From Brachionus rotundiformis (taxonomy: Eukaryota; Rotifera; Eurotatoria; Ploima; Brachionidae), in NCBI GenBank assembly GCA_016802295.1, contig JAESIW010000200.1, positions 3,759,550 through 3,823,549 on the forward strand: DNA of 64,000 nt, in the 5' to 3' direction. Position 1 is the stretch's first letter. The number at the start of each line of letters is the position of its first letter. Shown here piece after piece: positions 33,771 to 44,731 of the stretch. The translations under genes were made by a program, and so were the position numbers. A model generated the notes under the pieces. The model made no database searches. It was given only the letters and a program-made list of their open reading frames with translations, and was not told where the DNA came from.

Positions 33771-35329
33771 CCTTAATTTAAAATTTTAAAAAAGTTTTTA
33801 AATATTTTTAAATAAAAATATTTTGAAGTTAGATTATTTAAGTATCATTAATCAGACAATTAAAATTAAATGAAGAAAAAAATTATAATATAAAGCAAAC
33901 CTGATCAACTGTGCATATTTTAGATATTCAATAGGATTTTTAATGTTTTTATCTAAAATTAAGAAGAAATTTAGTGTCTTTTATTTGAATGTGCATATTC
34001 TCCATATCCCAAGTATAGAAACGCCTTGACTTATCTTAAATTCTCTTCCATAATCCAATCACAGCCTAATTGACAATTTTGCAGATGAAAGTTTTTGTTT
34101 AAGCTACGTTGATCGACCATTGGTACAACTAATACCGCTGCTTTATTAAATAGAATATGGTTCTTGAGCCAGATAATTGGAACTTTCTTCTCGATTGCCC
34201 ATCAAATCCCAAACCATACTCTGTCGGTGAAATAGATTAGCGAATTTTTTCTGTATATTGTAGGCTCAGTTAACAAATCTTTATAGTTAAACTAAAAAAA
34301 TAAATACTTAGAAGACTTGGTAAATATTCACAATCTTTGGATTCTATTCTTTAGCTCTAGTTACTCCCAAGTTATCCCAATCTGCTCCCAACTTAATTTG
34401 CATTATCAGGATTTAACCCGGACTGGCTTGTATTCAAGATCCAACCAGTCTTTTTTAGCTTGCTTTTAAGATATTTTACTAAAGGCTGAAGTTTGTCTTG
34501 ATGTGCTAAAATTTGATCATCCAGATGGTCGTAAGTATACTAAGTATACCTTTTAATTAATCCTTTAATTGAGTTAAGGTTAGTTAAGTTACATTTCCTG
34601 GATATATAGGACATAATATTATCCTAAAGCGTTCTATTATTGAAATTATTATACTTGACCATGTATCCAAAAGTAGTTATAAACTTAAATTTTTGGTGGA
34701 AGATATTTTAAATCTGAGAGTCTTAAAAGCTTAAATTAAAAAAACGCTAACCTAAGGTAAGTATTACTGCAAGCACGCTTGTGAACATATGTGGTAGTTT
34801 GGTAATAGAAATCCATAAATTTACTAGACACGCAAGATAGTTCTTAATTAATTTTATGGCTATTTTTTTCTTATTTTTAAATTATTTAAATATTGATGTT
34901 TCGATAATCTACTTTGATAAACCATCTTTCTCTTTTACCATTCTGTTAATGAAATTGGCATCCTGTAAACTTATCCTTGATCCTTTAATGTGTCCTGAGC
35001 TTTGGTTTTGTCACACATGGATGACCAAATTACATTTTTTTCCCACCTTTCTTAGCTCTTGAAGTGTCCATTTAACAGTTTTTGGTTCTGAATCACCATT
35101 TGACTAATCTTACATAGTAACTGATTCTCACATAAACAGATCTTAAAAAAATAATAAGCTCGAAACAAGACCCTATGGTATTGTAAGGTTATATTGGGTT
35201 ATACATTAATTAAATTAGATGATGCTTTGAAATAGAATTGAGCTTTTTTTTCAGTTTTAATTTATTAATTATTTAATTTTTATTATTAGGAGTAGTGACA
35301 AAATAATGCGACCCAAAAACAGGTTAAAC

Positions 35330-35660
35330 TTTTGCAAGCTTTAGCAGCAAATAATTCATTTTAAATCATTTATCTAGTTTAGTTTTAAAAAATATTTTTT
35401 GTTTTAGAACTAACTATTTCATCAGGCAGGTTATTCCAAATTTTAATCTCAAGATCTATCAGAAAATGATAACGATGCATATTGCCATTGTCTCTTACCA
35501 TGCAAATTGTATACATTTAATAAATAAGTTCATAACCATTAATTATTTTATAGATCTGAATTAAACCAGCCCTATTTCTTCTTACTTTGAGGTCAGTTAA
35601 CTCCAACATCTCAAGTCTTTTGCCATATTCATGACTTACTAAGCGTATATGAGAAGAAAA
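35330..35660 (-). mobile_element. LINE 3' remnant, minus strand
   Basis: Minus-strand translation reads HEYGKRLEMLELTDLKVRRN, then RAGLIQIYKIINGYE, with later pieces resembling the RT C-terminal 'W-N-x-L-P' block. These match the region just before the 3' end of CR1/Jockey-like LINEs. It is broken by stops and is inactive. Confidence 0.68.
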
Positions 35661-35919
35661 ATGTTATTCCTTGTGCCATTGCAGCTTTCTGTTCCATGGT
35701 TAGGCAATTAGATCTATTAATTTTACAGAACTTTTATTACTTTATGGTATTTTTTGGTATTTATAATTCTGTAGGCCGCAATATAAAAAAGCTTTATAAA
35801 AACTGTCTTTAATTTTTACATTAGGTTCGGGTTCTTTAAGTTCCAATTTAAAATACTAAAAAATGAATACCATAAAATGGTAAAAAAATTATATTAAGTG
35901 CTAAATTATTAATTGCTTA

Positions 35920-36188
35920 TACAGTGGTGTTACGATAACTTTATTTTACCTAAATTTACGTGAAATAACGCAGAATTACATAAAAACTAAAATGGATAAA
36001 AAAAGATCAAATTTGATGGATATTTGTTTAAAATAAGAATTCACAATTTTTAATTGTTTCTGGTAAATTTCTTAAAAATGCTTCAAATTCTATCCATTTT
36101 AGGCGATTTTAGTTTTTACGTAATTTTGCGTTATTTCACGTAAATTTGGTAAATTGATGTAAAATACAGTTATTGTAGCACCATTGTA
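35920..36188. mobile_element. Tc1/mariner-type MITE with long terminal inverted repeats
   Basis: The 265-base element (35922-36186) starts CAGTGGTGTTACGATAACT and ends, in inverted form, AGTTATTGTAGCACCATTG. It is flanked by TA on both sides (35920-35921 and 36187-36188). The arms stay complementary inward for roughly 75-90 bases (AAATTTACGTGAAATAACGC on the left, GCGTTATTTCACGTAAATTT on the right). CAGTG-type termini with TA duplication are characteristic of Tc1/mariner elements. There is no transposase. Similar ACGTAA-rich sequence near 18400-18480 may be a decayed relative. Confidence 0.82.
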
Positions 36189-36661
36189 TCTTTTATTAAA
36201 GCACTTTAAACCTTAAACCATGGGCTCCTTGTGGAGCATATGGTCATCATGAGAATTTTTCTTTTTGGATACTAATTATGAACTTAAAATATAAAGATAG
36301 GACAAAATTTTATACCATCATAAAAAATTGTCTTATATTATGATAATTACTAATCAAAATATTTAATATTATCCTATAAAATTAACAACAATTCTACAGC
36401 ATATTTGAAAAGGTAAATTTTGACACACATAATTTATTCAAAATATACTCTCTTTCCAAATGATGTCAGATTTCAAAATGAACAAATTCTCCCAATTTCT
36501 TAGAAATAACCTTACTTTATATTTTGCAAGATTTAATCATTCTTTCGAAACAAATTCTAATTAAGAACTCATGCATTTTGTCTAAACATTAATAAATTAT
36601 TTTAAAAATTGATTTTCTATCCATTTGATGAAATAAAAGAAAAAATTTATTTAGAGAAATA

Positions 36662-37627
36662 ATGAGCGTGGAATCTTTGAATGTTGAAGCTGAGCCGATC
36701 AGAATAGAAAGCATAGAGACCAGCAGCACACAGTCCACGGTCGTGTCAGCAGACACCTCAGCCAGCAAGGACCAAAGCCAGGACACAGATAACTCCAAGC
36801 GAGTGGTCGACTTTTATCTTGAAACTCTGGTCCATTCTGTCTCTTGTTCCGAGTTGAATTGCCGTGTGGAAAAGTGTCGCCAGTTCAAAATGGTGGTAAG
36901 GCACTTTAATTCATGCGAAAAAGTGAACAGCCAGTGCGATGTTTGTCGCCAACTGGTAGCCCTGTGTGTCATCCATGCCAAGGCCTGTCAAGTTGACGAC
37001 TGTCGCGTACCCGACTGCCATGTCATTAAACTCAAGCTGGCCTCTCTAGAGGAGCTAAAAGCCAAGACCCAAAGCATCATTGAGTATATTTGCATTAATA
37101 CTGATCTACTCAATTACAAATCTGTTTGCGAGTGCCAAACTCAGACTGACCAAGACTCAAAATGGTTCAATGTGGTTGATGATGATGAAAATGAGAGAAA
37201 AAAAAGTGTTTTACTCGAAAAAATCGAGTATATTAAGTCAGTGCCCACTGTTAAGTTGTCACTTAAGGAAGAGAAAATGTTTAAATTTGAGCGCAAGTTA
37301 AGAAATCAATTGGTCAAGCAATTGATTGAATTGATTGTAGATAAGTTTTGTTTAAAGGAAAAAAATTTTTATAAAAATGTTTCTTATGCGTCACTAGTAG
37401 TCTATATAATAAAAACAGAGAGCAATTTGTACTCAAAGACAAACAATTCAGATGATTATCTTTGCCTAATGAGTGAGCTGGTGTTCAGTTTGGAGAAGCG
37501 ATTGAGAAATAAGACAAGGATGTGTGCGGACTTGGAGGTTCAGGTGGATTTGAATAGAGGCAAGAATATGCTTAGTGAAGAGGACAGCCTGGTGCCACCG
37601 AGCAAAAAGCCTAAATTAGAAAATTGA
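36662..37627 (+). CDS. Stand-alone TAZ2-KIX protein related to CBP/p300
   Basis: Intronless frame of 321 residues from ATG 36662. Residues 1-47 are acidic/Ser-rich. Residues 48-126 form a TAZ2 zinc domain close to the one in the CBP gene of this window. All twelve ligands are present: His58, Cys62, Cys67, Cys72; His81, Cys85, Cys92, Cys95; His105, Cys109, Cys114, Cys119. Residues 208-285 match the KIX three-helix bundle (KLRNQLVKQLIELIVDKFC, LVVYIIKTESNLYSKTNNSD, DYLCLMSELVFSLEKRLRNK). The C-terminus ends SKKPKLEN, a possible nuclear localisation signal. TAZ2 and KIX bind activation domains of transcription factors. There is no TAZ1, bromodomain, acetyltransferase, ZZ or poly-Gln, and the domain order is reversed relative to CBP. 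It is not a simple retrocopy or pseudogene: zinc ligands and helices are conserved while linkers diverged. An adaptor or competitive inhibitor role is inference. Confidence 0.9.
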   Translation: MSVESLNVEAEPIRIESIETSSTQSTVVSADTSASKDQSQDTDNSKRVVDFYLETLVHSVSCSELNCRVEKCRQFKMVVRHFNSCEKVNSQCDVCRQLVALCVIHAKACQVDDCRVPDCHVIKLKLASLEELKAKTQSIIEYICINTDLLNYKSVCECQTQTDQDSKWFNVVDDDENERKKSVLLEKIEYIKSVPTVKLSLKEEKMFKFERKLRNQLVKQLIELIVDKFCLKEKNFYKNVSYASLVVYIIKTESNLYSKTNNSDDYLCLMSELVFSLEKRLRNKTRMCADLEVQVDLNRGKNMLSEEDSLVPPSKKPKLEN

Positions 37628-38904
37628 AGTTTTTGGAGTCGCTTTTGTTGTTGATTTAAGTTATGATGTCGAATTTTAAAATTAAGGTAATCAAACATCC
37701 GAGTTTTAATTAAGTTTAAAGGTAATTTTAAAATTCGACCACTTTTAATTAAATAGAATGTGCTATTTTGAGTAATTGATAACATCATTTGGTTTAACTT
37801 GCCTTGTACTTATATTAAATAAAATTTATCTAAATTTATATATTTTATATGCATCTATTTGGATGCGATTTTGTTTTTTTTTATTTTTTCGGACATTAGA
37901 ATGTATAAAATTTACAAGCATTTTGGTGTATTTGATTTTTTTTTCTACCAAGCATATAAACATTCATTTTAGTAAATTTTAAAACTATATATTAATAAAC
38001 TTGGTATATCTATGTCAATTTTTATAATAAATTTACAAAAAAATTTATATTTTTTTATAATTTTTTAAGTAAAGGATGACTTGTCAGTGATTTAAGTAAA
38101 AATATGTCAAAAAAAGCACCTTTATAATCAGATCAAAATCATTATTGTTGTGTTGCATAGAGTTAATGAATATGAATTCATATAAAATTATTCACTCAAA
38201 TCACTGAATTTCATACTTTTAAAAATGTTTGTCTTAAGTGTAGCTTACTTAAAAACCAAAAATCAAAACTTTAATAAAAATTTCCAATGATTTTATTTTA
38301 CAAAAGCTTTCTAAGGTTCACGAAATTCAAAACTTTAGTGCTATCTGAATTTCACATTTTTGACTCAAAATTCGTAATCTACGCCCTCGAAAATCCCAAA
38401 AAAAAAAATTTTTACACCCAGGGTTCCAAAGATAGCAAACCCTTTAAAAAGTTGTTGTTGTTTTAGACTCAAAATCTCAAAGATAAAACTTAAAAATACT
38501 AAAAAAGTATATATATTCAGAAAGAGCATAAAATTTTCTACATGCTGATGTAATTTAGAAAAAAAAAAAGGGTGTGGCGGTTTATGTGGGCTAAAAAAAG
38601 GTGTTTTTTCTTGTTTAAATCGCATCTCCTCCGATGGATCAATTATGAACCGATTTTTTTTTTTTTTTGTAAATCTAGACAAAATTCTGAACAAATCTAT
38701 GGTTTTAATTTTTTATTTTTTTGCTTTATTTTTCTTAAAAAATCTCATTAAATCATAAAATTTTTAACAAATTTTTCAAACTTGAATTCTTTTGATATTT
38801 TTTTTCTAAATTTTAATAAAATTGTATCTTAGTATAAAAAAATTTCGTGAAAAATGTCTAAAAACTTACCACTTTTAATTAAATAGAATTCTGATATATT
38901 TCTT
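37628..38904. other. Gene-free AT-rich spacer
   Basis: No gene supported. Two direct copies of CCACTTTTAATTAAATAGAA occur at about 37739 and 38869. A minus-strand frame at 38365-38694 is low-complexity (Phe/Lys from A/T runs) and is not convincing. Confidence 0.4.
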
Positions 38905-39475
38905 TTATATTCTTATGTAAACTCTGACATTAAGAATAGACTTGCTAAAGCAAAGAGTGTCTTTGCTAGACTCCGACCAGCATGGAAATCAAAAAGCTTC
39001 AGCAAGGAAACAAAAATTAAACTATACAACAGTGTAGTTAAAACAACATTGATGTACGGAAGTGAATGTTGGGGGATGAGTGAATCTGACAGAAAAAGCC
39101 TTAACATCTTCCACACTGGAAGCCTGCGGAGGATTCTCGGGATACACTGGCCTGAGACACTGTCGAATGCCGACCTATTCAGAATGACAAAATCAGAGCC
39201 ATTAAGTCAATGCATCAAGAACAAAAGGCTTCGATGGCTCGTGCATGTACTTAGAATGAAAGATACACGGATACCAAAAAGGGCCCTTCAATGGACACCT
39301 CAAGGCGACATAAGGTAGGATGACCAGCAGTAACATGGAGGTCAACAATTACGAAAGAGTTAACTTAAATGGGAATGACATTGAGAGAAGCAAGGGTAAA
39401 GGCAAAAGAACGACTTGAGTGGAAATAAAAAGTAATACCCTATGCTCCACAAGGAGTGAATAAGGAGAAAAAAAA
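38905..39475 (+). mobile_element. LINE 3' remnant, different clade
   Basis: Translation gives IKNRLAKAKSVFARLRPAWK, then LYNSVVKTTLMYGSECWGMS, RRILGIHWPETLSNADLF and RLRWLVHVLRMKDTRIPKRA. These are the hallmarks of the region after the RT domain in RTE/Nimb-like LINEs ('YGSECW', 'RRILGI.W', 'R.RWLGHVLRM'). A stop at about 39317 and further stops afterwards mark decay. Near the 3' end lies the hairpin CTCCACAAGGAG (39445-39456); the same hairpin in opposite orientation occurs at 36225-36238. Confidence 0.85.
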
Positions 39476-39494
39476 TGTAAACTCTGCCCCCTCA

Positions 39495-39850
39495 AGAAGT
39501 TCAATTAGAGAAAAGATTTGATTAAAATAATATTACTTGAATTAAAAAAAATAATAATAAGCTTTTATTAAATTTTTATTCCAAAATGTCAAATCTCGAC
39601 TTGAGTTAAATAGAAATTATTTCAAGTTATTTCGTAAATAGTTATCATTAATCAGGTTTCTATTGTACTAGACTAAATAAATTTCAAAATTGATAATTTA
39701 CTTTTCCAGATTGACCATACTTTTTAAATTGGCAAAACTAAGATGCTGCCAGAAATAAGCCTAAATGAATCCATCTTTGGCAACTGGTTCACAAATCGAT
39801 GCTAGGTCAAATTTTTTGTTTTATCAACATTCATATTCTTATCCATATTC
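39495..39850 (-). repeat. Dispersed repeat, copy B (inverted partner of 32480-32915)
   Basis: Reverse-complement match to copy A, sharing TCTCGACTTGAGTTAAATAG, TTTACTTTTCCAGATTGACC and GTCAAATTTTTTGTTTTATC in collinear order. It is non-coding. It starts directly after the LINE remnant and may represent that element's target or another transposon. Confidence 0.72.
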
Positions 39851-40736
39851 AATATTAATTTGCTTTAGAGCATAAAATTTAAGTTTAAAAATTCACTTTT
39901 ATTAATGAAATCAATGTTATCTATTTCAAATTTAACTTGATTACTTAGACTTAATTACTGTTCTAATATTGCGATTAAAGCTTGTTGCTTTTTAATTATA
40001 AATTTTGAATTTTTGCTAATACTGAGGTTATTTTCTAAAATGGAAAAATAATGAAAATAAATATGCTTGTGATATTAATATGAAAATAAAGTTCACTTTT
40101 TTCAATTCAAAAACAATTCCAATTCACTAGAATCTATGACCAATTTAAAATCTTTACTCATGCTTTTGAATTTTGACCATCTTGGTTTTGCCAATATCAA
40201 TATAATCTTACATTTTTACATTTTTTTGAAATAATTTGTTGACTTTTTACTCTGTATTGCAATTTGTCTTTGTGATAAATGCACCTTAGTAAAAGTAGAT
40301 AAACATTAGTGATAGATGGTCAACTTATTAGTGATAGATTATATTCAAGCTTTTAAGCTGTTATGATTTAAGAAATATTTTTTATATGTTCTCTAAAAGC
40401 ATAAATTGTTTTCTTTCCTAAATATTACTAAATTTTTATTTTAAAAGATATTCTATTTTTCATTTTTAATTTAATTTTATCTGATTAAGTTTGACGACTT
40501 TTTCCTATTATATTTTTTGATGTTAGACCGAACATAGATTTCATTTTTAGACAATATCGTCGTCTTTAAAACAAACTCTTAAATTTTCCAGAATTTTTTC
40601 AATCAGGTCAAAAATTTTCTAAATCTTTGAAGATGCTTTTAATTTTTGAAATTTGGACAAAATAGCTCAACGTGACTCATCTAACATGGTACAAATATAT
40701 GACGAAATTCTAAAAGATGTTTAGAATTGGAAAAAG
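39851..40736. other. Spacer before the second tyrosine-rich gene
   Basis: AT-rich with no gene. A short segment near 40185-40200 (CATCTTGGTTTTGCCAAT) resembles part of the dispersed repeat B, so another fragment may be present. Confidence 0.35.
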
Positions 40737-41075
40737 ATGAATTTGTCAAAACATTTTTTGTATTTTTGTATATCGATAATTTTTTCAGCAGTTTCCAATT
40801 GCACTTTGGAAAAAAAATTGTTGAATAAGGCACAGAAGAAGCCATATATACGATCTGTTTATGATGCCTATTATGATCCATATTATGGATCATATGAGTC
40901 TACTTATCGCCAGCCATACCAATCACATGAAAATATTTATAGGTATGAAAACTATCATCCAGGTGAATATGCTTATAGTGGTAAAAGATATGGCTACAGA
41001 ACATCTGGATACGACTTCAAGCCACGAGAATACAAATACCGAAAATCAAAGTATGGATACGAACTAGTACAATAA
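40737..41075 (+). CDS. Secreted tyrosine-rich protein (copy 2)
   Basis: Intronless frame of 112 residues. Residues 1-22 form a signal peptide (HFLYFCISIIFSAVSNC). The mature chain is rich in Tyr, Ser, Lys, Arg and Gly, with short Tyr motifs (YDAYYDPYYGSYES, YGYRTSGYDFKPREYKYRKS) comparable to the YDYKP motifs of the protein at 3151-3513. Size, signal peptide, lack of introns and composition suggest common origin, although the repeats have diverged. It is probably structural or extracellular; function is unknown. The stop at 41073-41075 lies about 120 bases from the end of the convergent FKBP gene. Confidence 0.72.
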   Translation: MNLSKHFLYFCISIIFSAVSNCTLEKKLLNKAQKKPYIRSVYDAYYDPYYGSYESTYRQPYQSHENIYRYENYHPGEYAYSGKRYGYRTSGYDFKPREYKYRKSKYGYELVQ

Positions 41076-41193
41076 AATTAATACCAATTCAGCTCATTTT
41101 ATAAACTTTTATTCTAAAATATTAAAAATATCCCTTAAATTAAAAATAAACGAATGACAAAAATAATTTTTTTTTTACATTAAATTTTAATTT

Positions 41194-42466
41194 TTATTTT
41201 GAAATTGCGGAAAACATTTTGCTATAAAGAGCTTTTTCTTTTTCATGGGCTTCTTTGACTTTTTGTTTGCTCAAAGCGACAAAATGATTTGCTTCTTTGT
41301 TATCTGGATTTACTTCCAAAACTTTACCAAAATAATTAATAGCTTCTCCAAACTCGGACAGACCGAAATATGCTTGGGCCATTCTAAACAATCCCTTTTC
41401 ATTCTTGGCATCATGTTCTAGAGCTTTTTGGCAAGCTTCAACAGCTTGGCGATAGTTTTTCAACTTCAAGTGGCAAGCAGCTACGTTCAAATTAGCAGCA
41501 AGCTGAAGCTTGACAGAACAAGACTTGTCCTCATCTAAGTCATATACCTCATTTTGCAGAAAATCAACTATCTTGGTATATTTTTTTAAAGCTGATTCAT
41601 ATTTTCCTAGCTTGATATGAAAGATTAAAAAAATTCAATAAAAAAAAAAATCCTACTTTAAAAAGTTCAGTTCCTTTATTTTTCAACAACTCGGATTGTT
41701 CTAATTTTTCCTTTCCATTTAATTGCCAGCTTTCTTTGGCTTTTTCAAAACTTTTCAAACGAACTTCATATACCACATCACTGTTTTCTCCAATTCCGAA
41801 TTCCTTAAAGCCTTTTGATCCCCATGCCTGATTGGATTTAATAAATAGCCTTGAATGCTCATCATTTTTGAATTTGGTCAAAGCATGCTCAACTCCTGGG
41901 ATGATATTCGAGTTAGATCCTTCGCCAATTTCAAATTCTAAATTTTCTCGTTGGTCAAAAACTCGTCCAGCCGAGTCCATACCTTTCAAATCGATGACCA
42001 CTCGAGCACCATCGTTTGGCGAAGAGTAACCAGTTCCGGCATTTATTTTTCTTCTGATAATGGATTTATCCTTATTTTCGCTTAAGTCTTCGCCATGGAA
42101 CTCAAAGAGCTCTATTTCGAAAATAAGTGTGGCATCTTCTGGAATTGTTGGCGGAGATCCGGATTTTCCATAAGCATATTCCGATCGGATAGTAAATTTT
42201 GCCAATTCACCTTTTTTCATTGTCGGAACGCCCATGTCCCAACCCTTGATTACACTTCCTCTGCCCACTTCGAAGCTAAATTTTTCGCCTCTGTCACGGC
42301 TGGAATCAAATTTAGTGCCATCAAGAAGCGTGCCAGTATAATGAACAAAAACGGTATCGCCAATCATTGGCACATCATCACCATTGCCTTCCCTTAGCAA
42401 CTCTTTTAACACACCACCATCTTTATTTGGTGTAATGTCAATTGCTTTGGCTTCTTCAGCAGTCAT
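41194..42466 (-). CDS. FKBP4: FKBP4/5-like immunophilin (two FKBP domains plus TPR)
   Basis: Two exons, 41657-42466 and 41194-41610, with a 46-base phase-0 intron (TTTAAA|GTAGGA ... ATATCAAG|CTAGG), give 408 residues (human FKBP4: 459). Domain 1 (about 30-118) is a complete peptidyl-prolyl isomerase fold: VFVHYTGTLLDGTKFDSSRD, FEVGRGSVIKGWDMG, YAYGKSGSPPTIPEDATLIF. Domain 2 (about 140-235) is an FKBP-like fold with degenerate catalytic residues. The C-terminal half holds three TPR repeats (for example NLNVAACHLKLKNYRQAVEA and GLFRMAQAYFGLSEFGEAIN). These dock on the C-terminal MEEVD of Hsp90. The protein is expected to be an Hsp90 cochaperone for steroid-receptor-like and other clients. The short tail after the TPRs lacks the calmodulin-binding extension of the vertebrate protein. 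Confidence 0.95.
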
Positions 42467-44664
42467 TTTTTTGGTTAATTACAAAAGTTTTAATTCAAAT
42501 ATTTTTCAAATTTTAGTATTAAGTTTTTTTTTTTGTTGATAATATAATATATAAAGAATTTATATTAACTAAATGAGAAATTTCTAGAAAGAGCTATTTG
42601 ATTTATTTAGAATCACTTCTCGAAATTTCTCGTAAATGTCTTGAATATTGAATCTTGGTTTAAAAAGCTTAATTATATAAAATATTTGCTTTATTTTCTT
42701 AACAAAAAATAGATCATTTTAATTTAAATTTAAATTAAGCTTTGGAAAAAACAAAATAAAATTCTTAAAATGACCAAATTTTTTTTGCAATCTGATAATT
42801 AAAATCAATAAATATTAAAATTAATATACCTATTTTGATGGAATAGAAATTAAAAAGATAAGTTAACTTAAGAAGTGTCAAATTAGGTCATAATTTTAGA
42901 TCCATAATATTTTTGCACCACAAAAAGAGTAAAATTTTCCACAAATTAATATAATTTATCCACTGAATTATATAAAATCGACACTTTTTTTAACTTTCGT
43001 AACTAATATATTTTATTCATAATTAATTTAGTATATCATAAGTAATCTGATTTAAAAACAACTAATTAACGAAAAAACAAATCTAATAAAAAAAGAAATA
43101 TTCTGATATACATACAACTAGTAAAGTAAAAAATAAAAATAATAAATTTTTGTTACATCTTTTAGGATAATAAAAGGGTATTCAATCAAAACATGTTTTG
43201 CAATGATAAACAGTAATGATCAAAATGGAAAAACTCTTCTTAACCTACTAATAAAGGCATTCTGAAAAAAAAAAAAAAAGAATTAAAATTTACTTGTAAG
43301 ATTAAATGAATAATTAATTAATTGAAAGATTTAAATATTTTAAATTTTTTATATTTTTATGTTTATTATGAAAAAAATTGTAAATTAATTAGTATGTACA
43401 AATTATAAATTATTCTTTTAATTGAAACTTAATTAACAAAATCATTTCATTTAATTCTTTTTTTATTTACAAATTTGTATCATTATTTTCTGTCTTACAT
43501 TTTACTTTTTGCACTTTTCATTTTTTAATTTTAATACATCGCCAGAATTGGCGCAAAATGAAAATAAATAATAAAAGGGTATTGTGAATTTCAAAAACAA
43601 ACAGAAAAAATATTTTTCCTATTTTGATAAATTAAAATTTACTAAATTAAAATGTATCTAAAAAAATACTGCATCATACTTTGTTGCATCTTTTTTACCA
43701 AAAATAGAAACTTTTTTTCTTTTTATTAAATAAACGAAATCATTAATCAATTTAAGTCTTATTAAAGCTTTACTTTTGTCTTTTCTCTACATCAGAAAAT
43801 TTTTTTTTACTGAACAAACAATTTATTTTTAATCAAAGTTTCATCGCTTATATTTAGTACATTAGCATTTGAAATAAATTTTAAAATATCAAATAGAATA
43901 TGATATAATAAATAGAATAAATAAAAATAAGAAAATAAAAAAAAGATTGATTGAAAAAGAAAGTGGCAGATCATTCATTTGAATTGCTGTTCCATTTTTA
44001 ATTATATTAGTTGAGACTTTCATTATTTTTTGGTAAAATTCATTAATGAAGAGAATATATGAAGATTTAATTGATTACTAAATGATTTTGATGCTGACAA
44101 TTATTAATAGTTAATCAATAATTTATTAATAATTGGAATTTTATTAAATTCGAGATAATAATTAATAAAAAGTTGACATATTATTTATTTAATCTTATTA
44201 AATTAGTTACTTATTTACGTATTATTTAGTTAATTTTTATTGTTATACTGATTTTTTTACTATTTTTGTGGTAAGGTTTCCTGACGTCCATAATTTTATA
44301 ATTTAAAAAGCTGAATAACAAAATGGTAGGATTTTTTATTGAATACGATCAAACCTAGAATCAAATTTGAAGGAAGGTTTAAACTTTTAAAGAGTTCGAA
44401 ATTTTAGGTTTTCCTATCCAACCAATTCAAGAAAAATTACAGATTAAATTGCTTTATATTCTTTAAACTTTCAGATTTTATGATATTTATTTTAAAAAAA
44501 TTAATACAATATTATCTTCAAGACATACTGTCCCAACAATTGTCTCAATTCATTTGAATATCTTTATACTGTTGTGTAAGCTTAGAGTTCATAGATTATT
44601 CATAATAATAAAAAAGATATTATTCTCACGTTTATTTCTCATTTTATAATGGATTCTAAATTCC

Positions 44665-44696
<32 letters not shown>

Positions 44697-44731
44697 TTTA
44701 AAAAATTTAGATTATATGTTATATTCTGAAA
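42467..44731. other. Gene-free AT-rich spacer between FKBP4 and TOP2
   Basis: About 2.2 kb of very AT-rich DNA. I see no coding frame, RNA gene or clear transposon. The divergent promoters of the two flanking genes must lie near its ends. Confidence 0.45.
44669..44694. repeat. (TA)n microsatellite in the TOP2 promoter
   Basis: Thirteen TA dinucleotides in a row, 38 bases before the TOP2 start codon. It may act as the TATA-like element or simply be a length-variable locus. Confidence 0.9.

Larger units (their letters stand above)
31925..36661. other. Repeat-rich gene-poor region upstream of the TAZ2-KIX gene
   Basis: About 4.7 kb with no convincing host gene. It holds a dispersed repeat (32480-32915), a MITE (33589-33770), LINE debris (35330-35660) and a Tc1-type MITE (35920-36188), each listed separately. 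At 33990-34900 the minus strand has scattered coding-like pieces (for example LAHQDKLQPLVKYLKSKLKK) broken by stops, probably another dead element that I cannot classify. Confidence 0.45.

Noticed and set aside
36662..37627. TAZ2-KIX ORF as a CBP pseudogene fragment
   Set aside because: Domain order is reversed, the ORF is intact, all zinc ligands are conserved and sequence has diverged only outside the domains.
38365..38694. Minus-strand 109-codon ORF
   Set aside because: Composition is Phe/Lys/Leu from A/T runs, with no motif, neighbour exon or conserved pattern.
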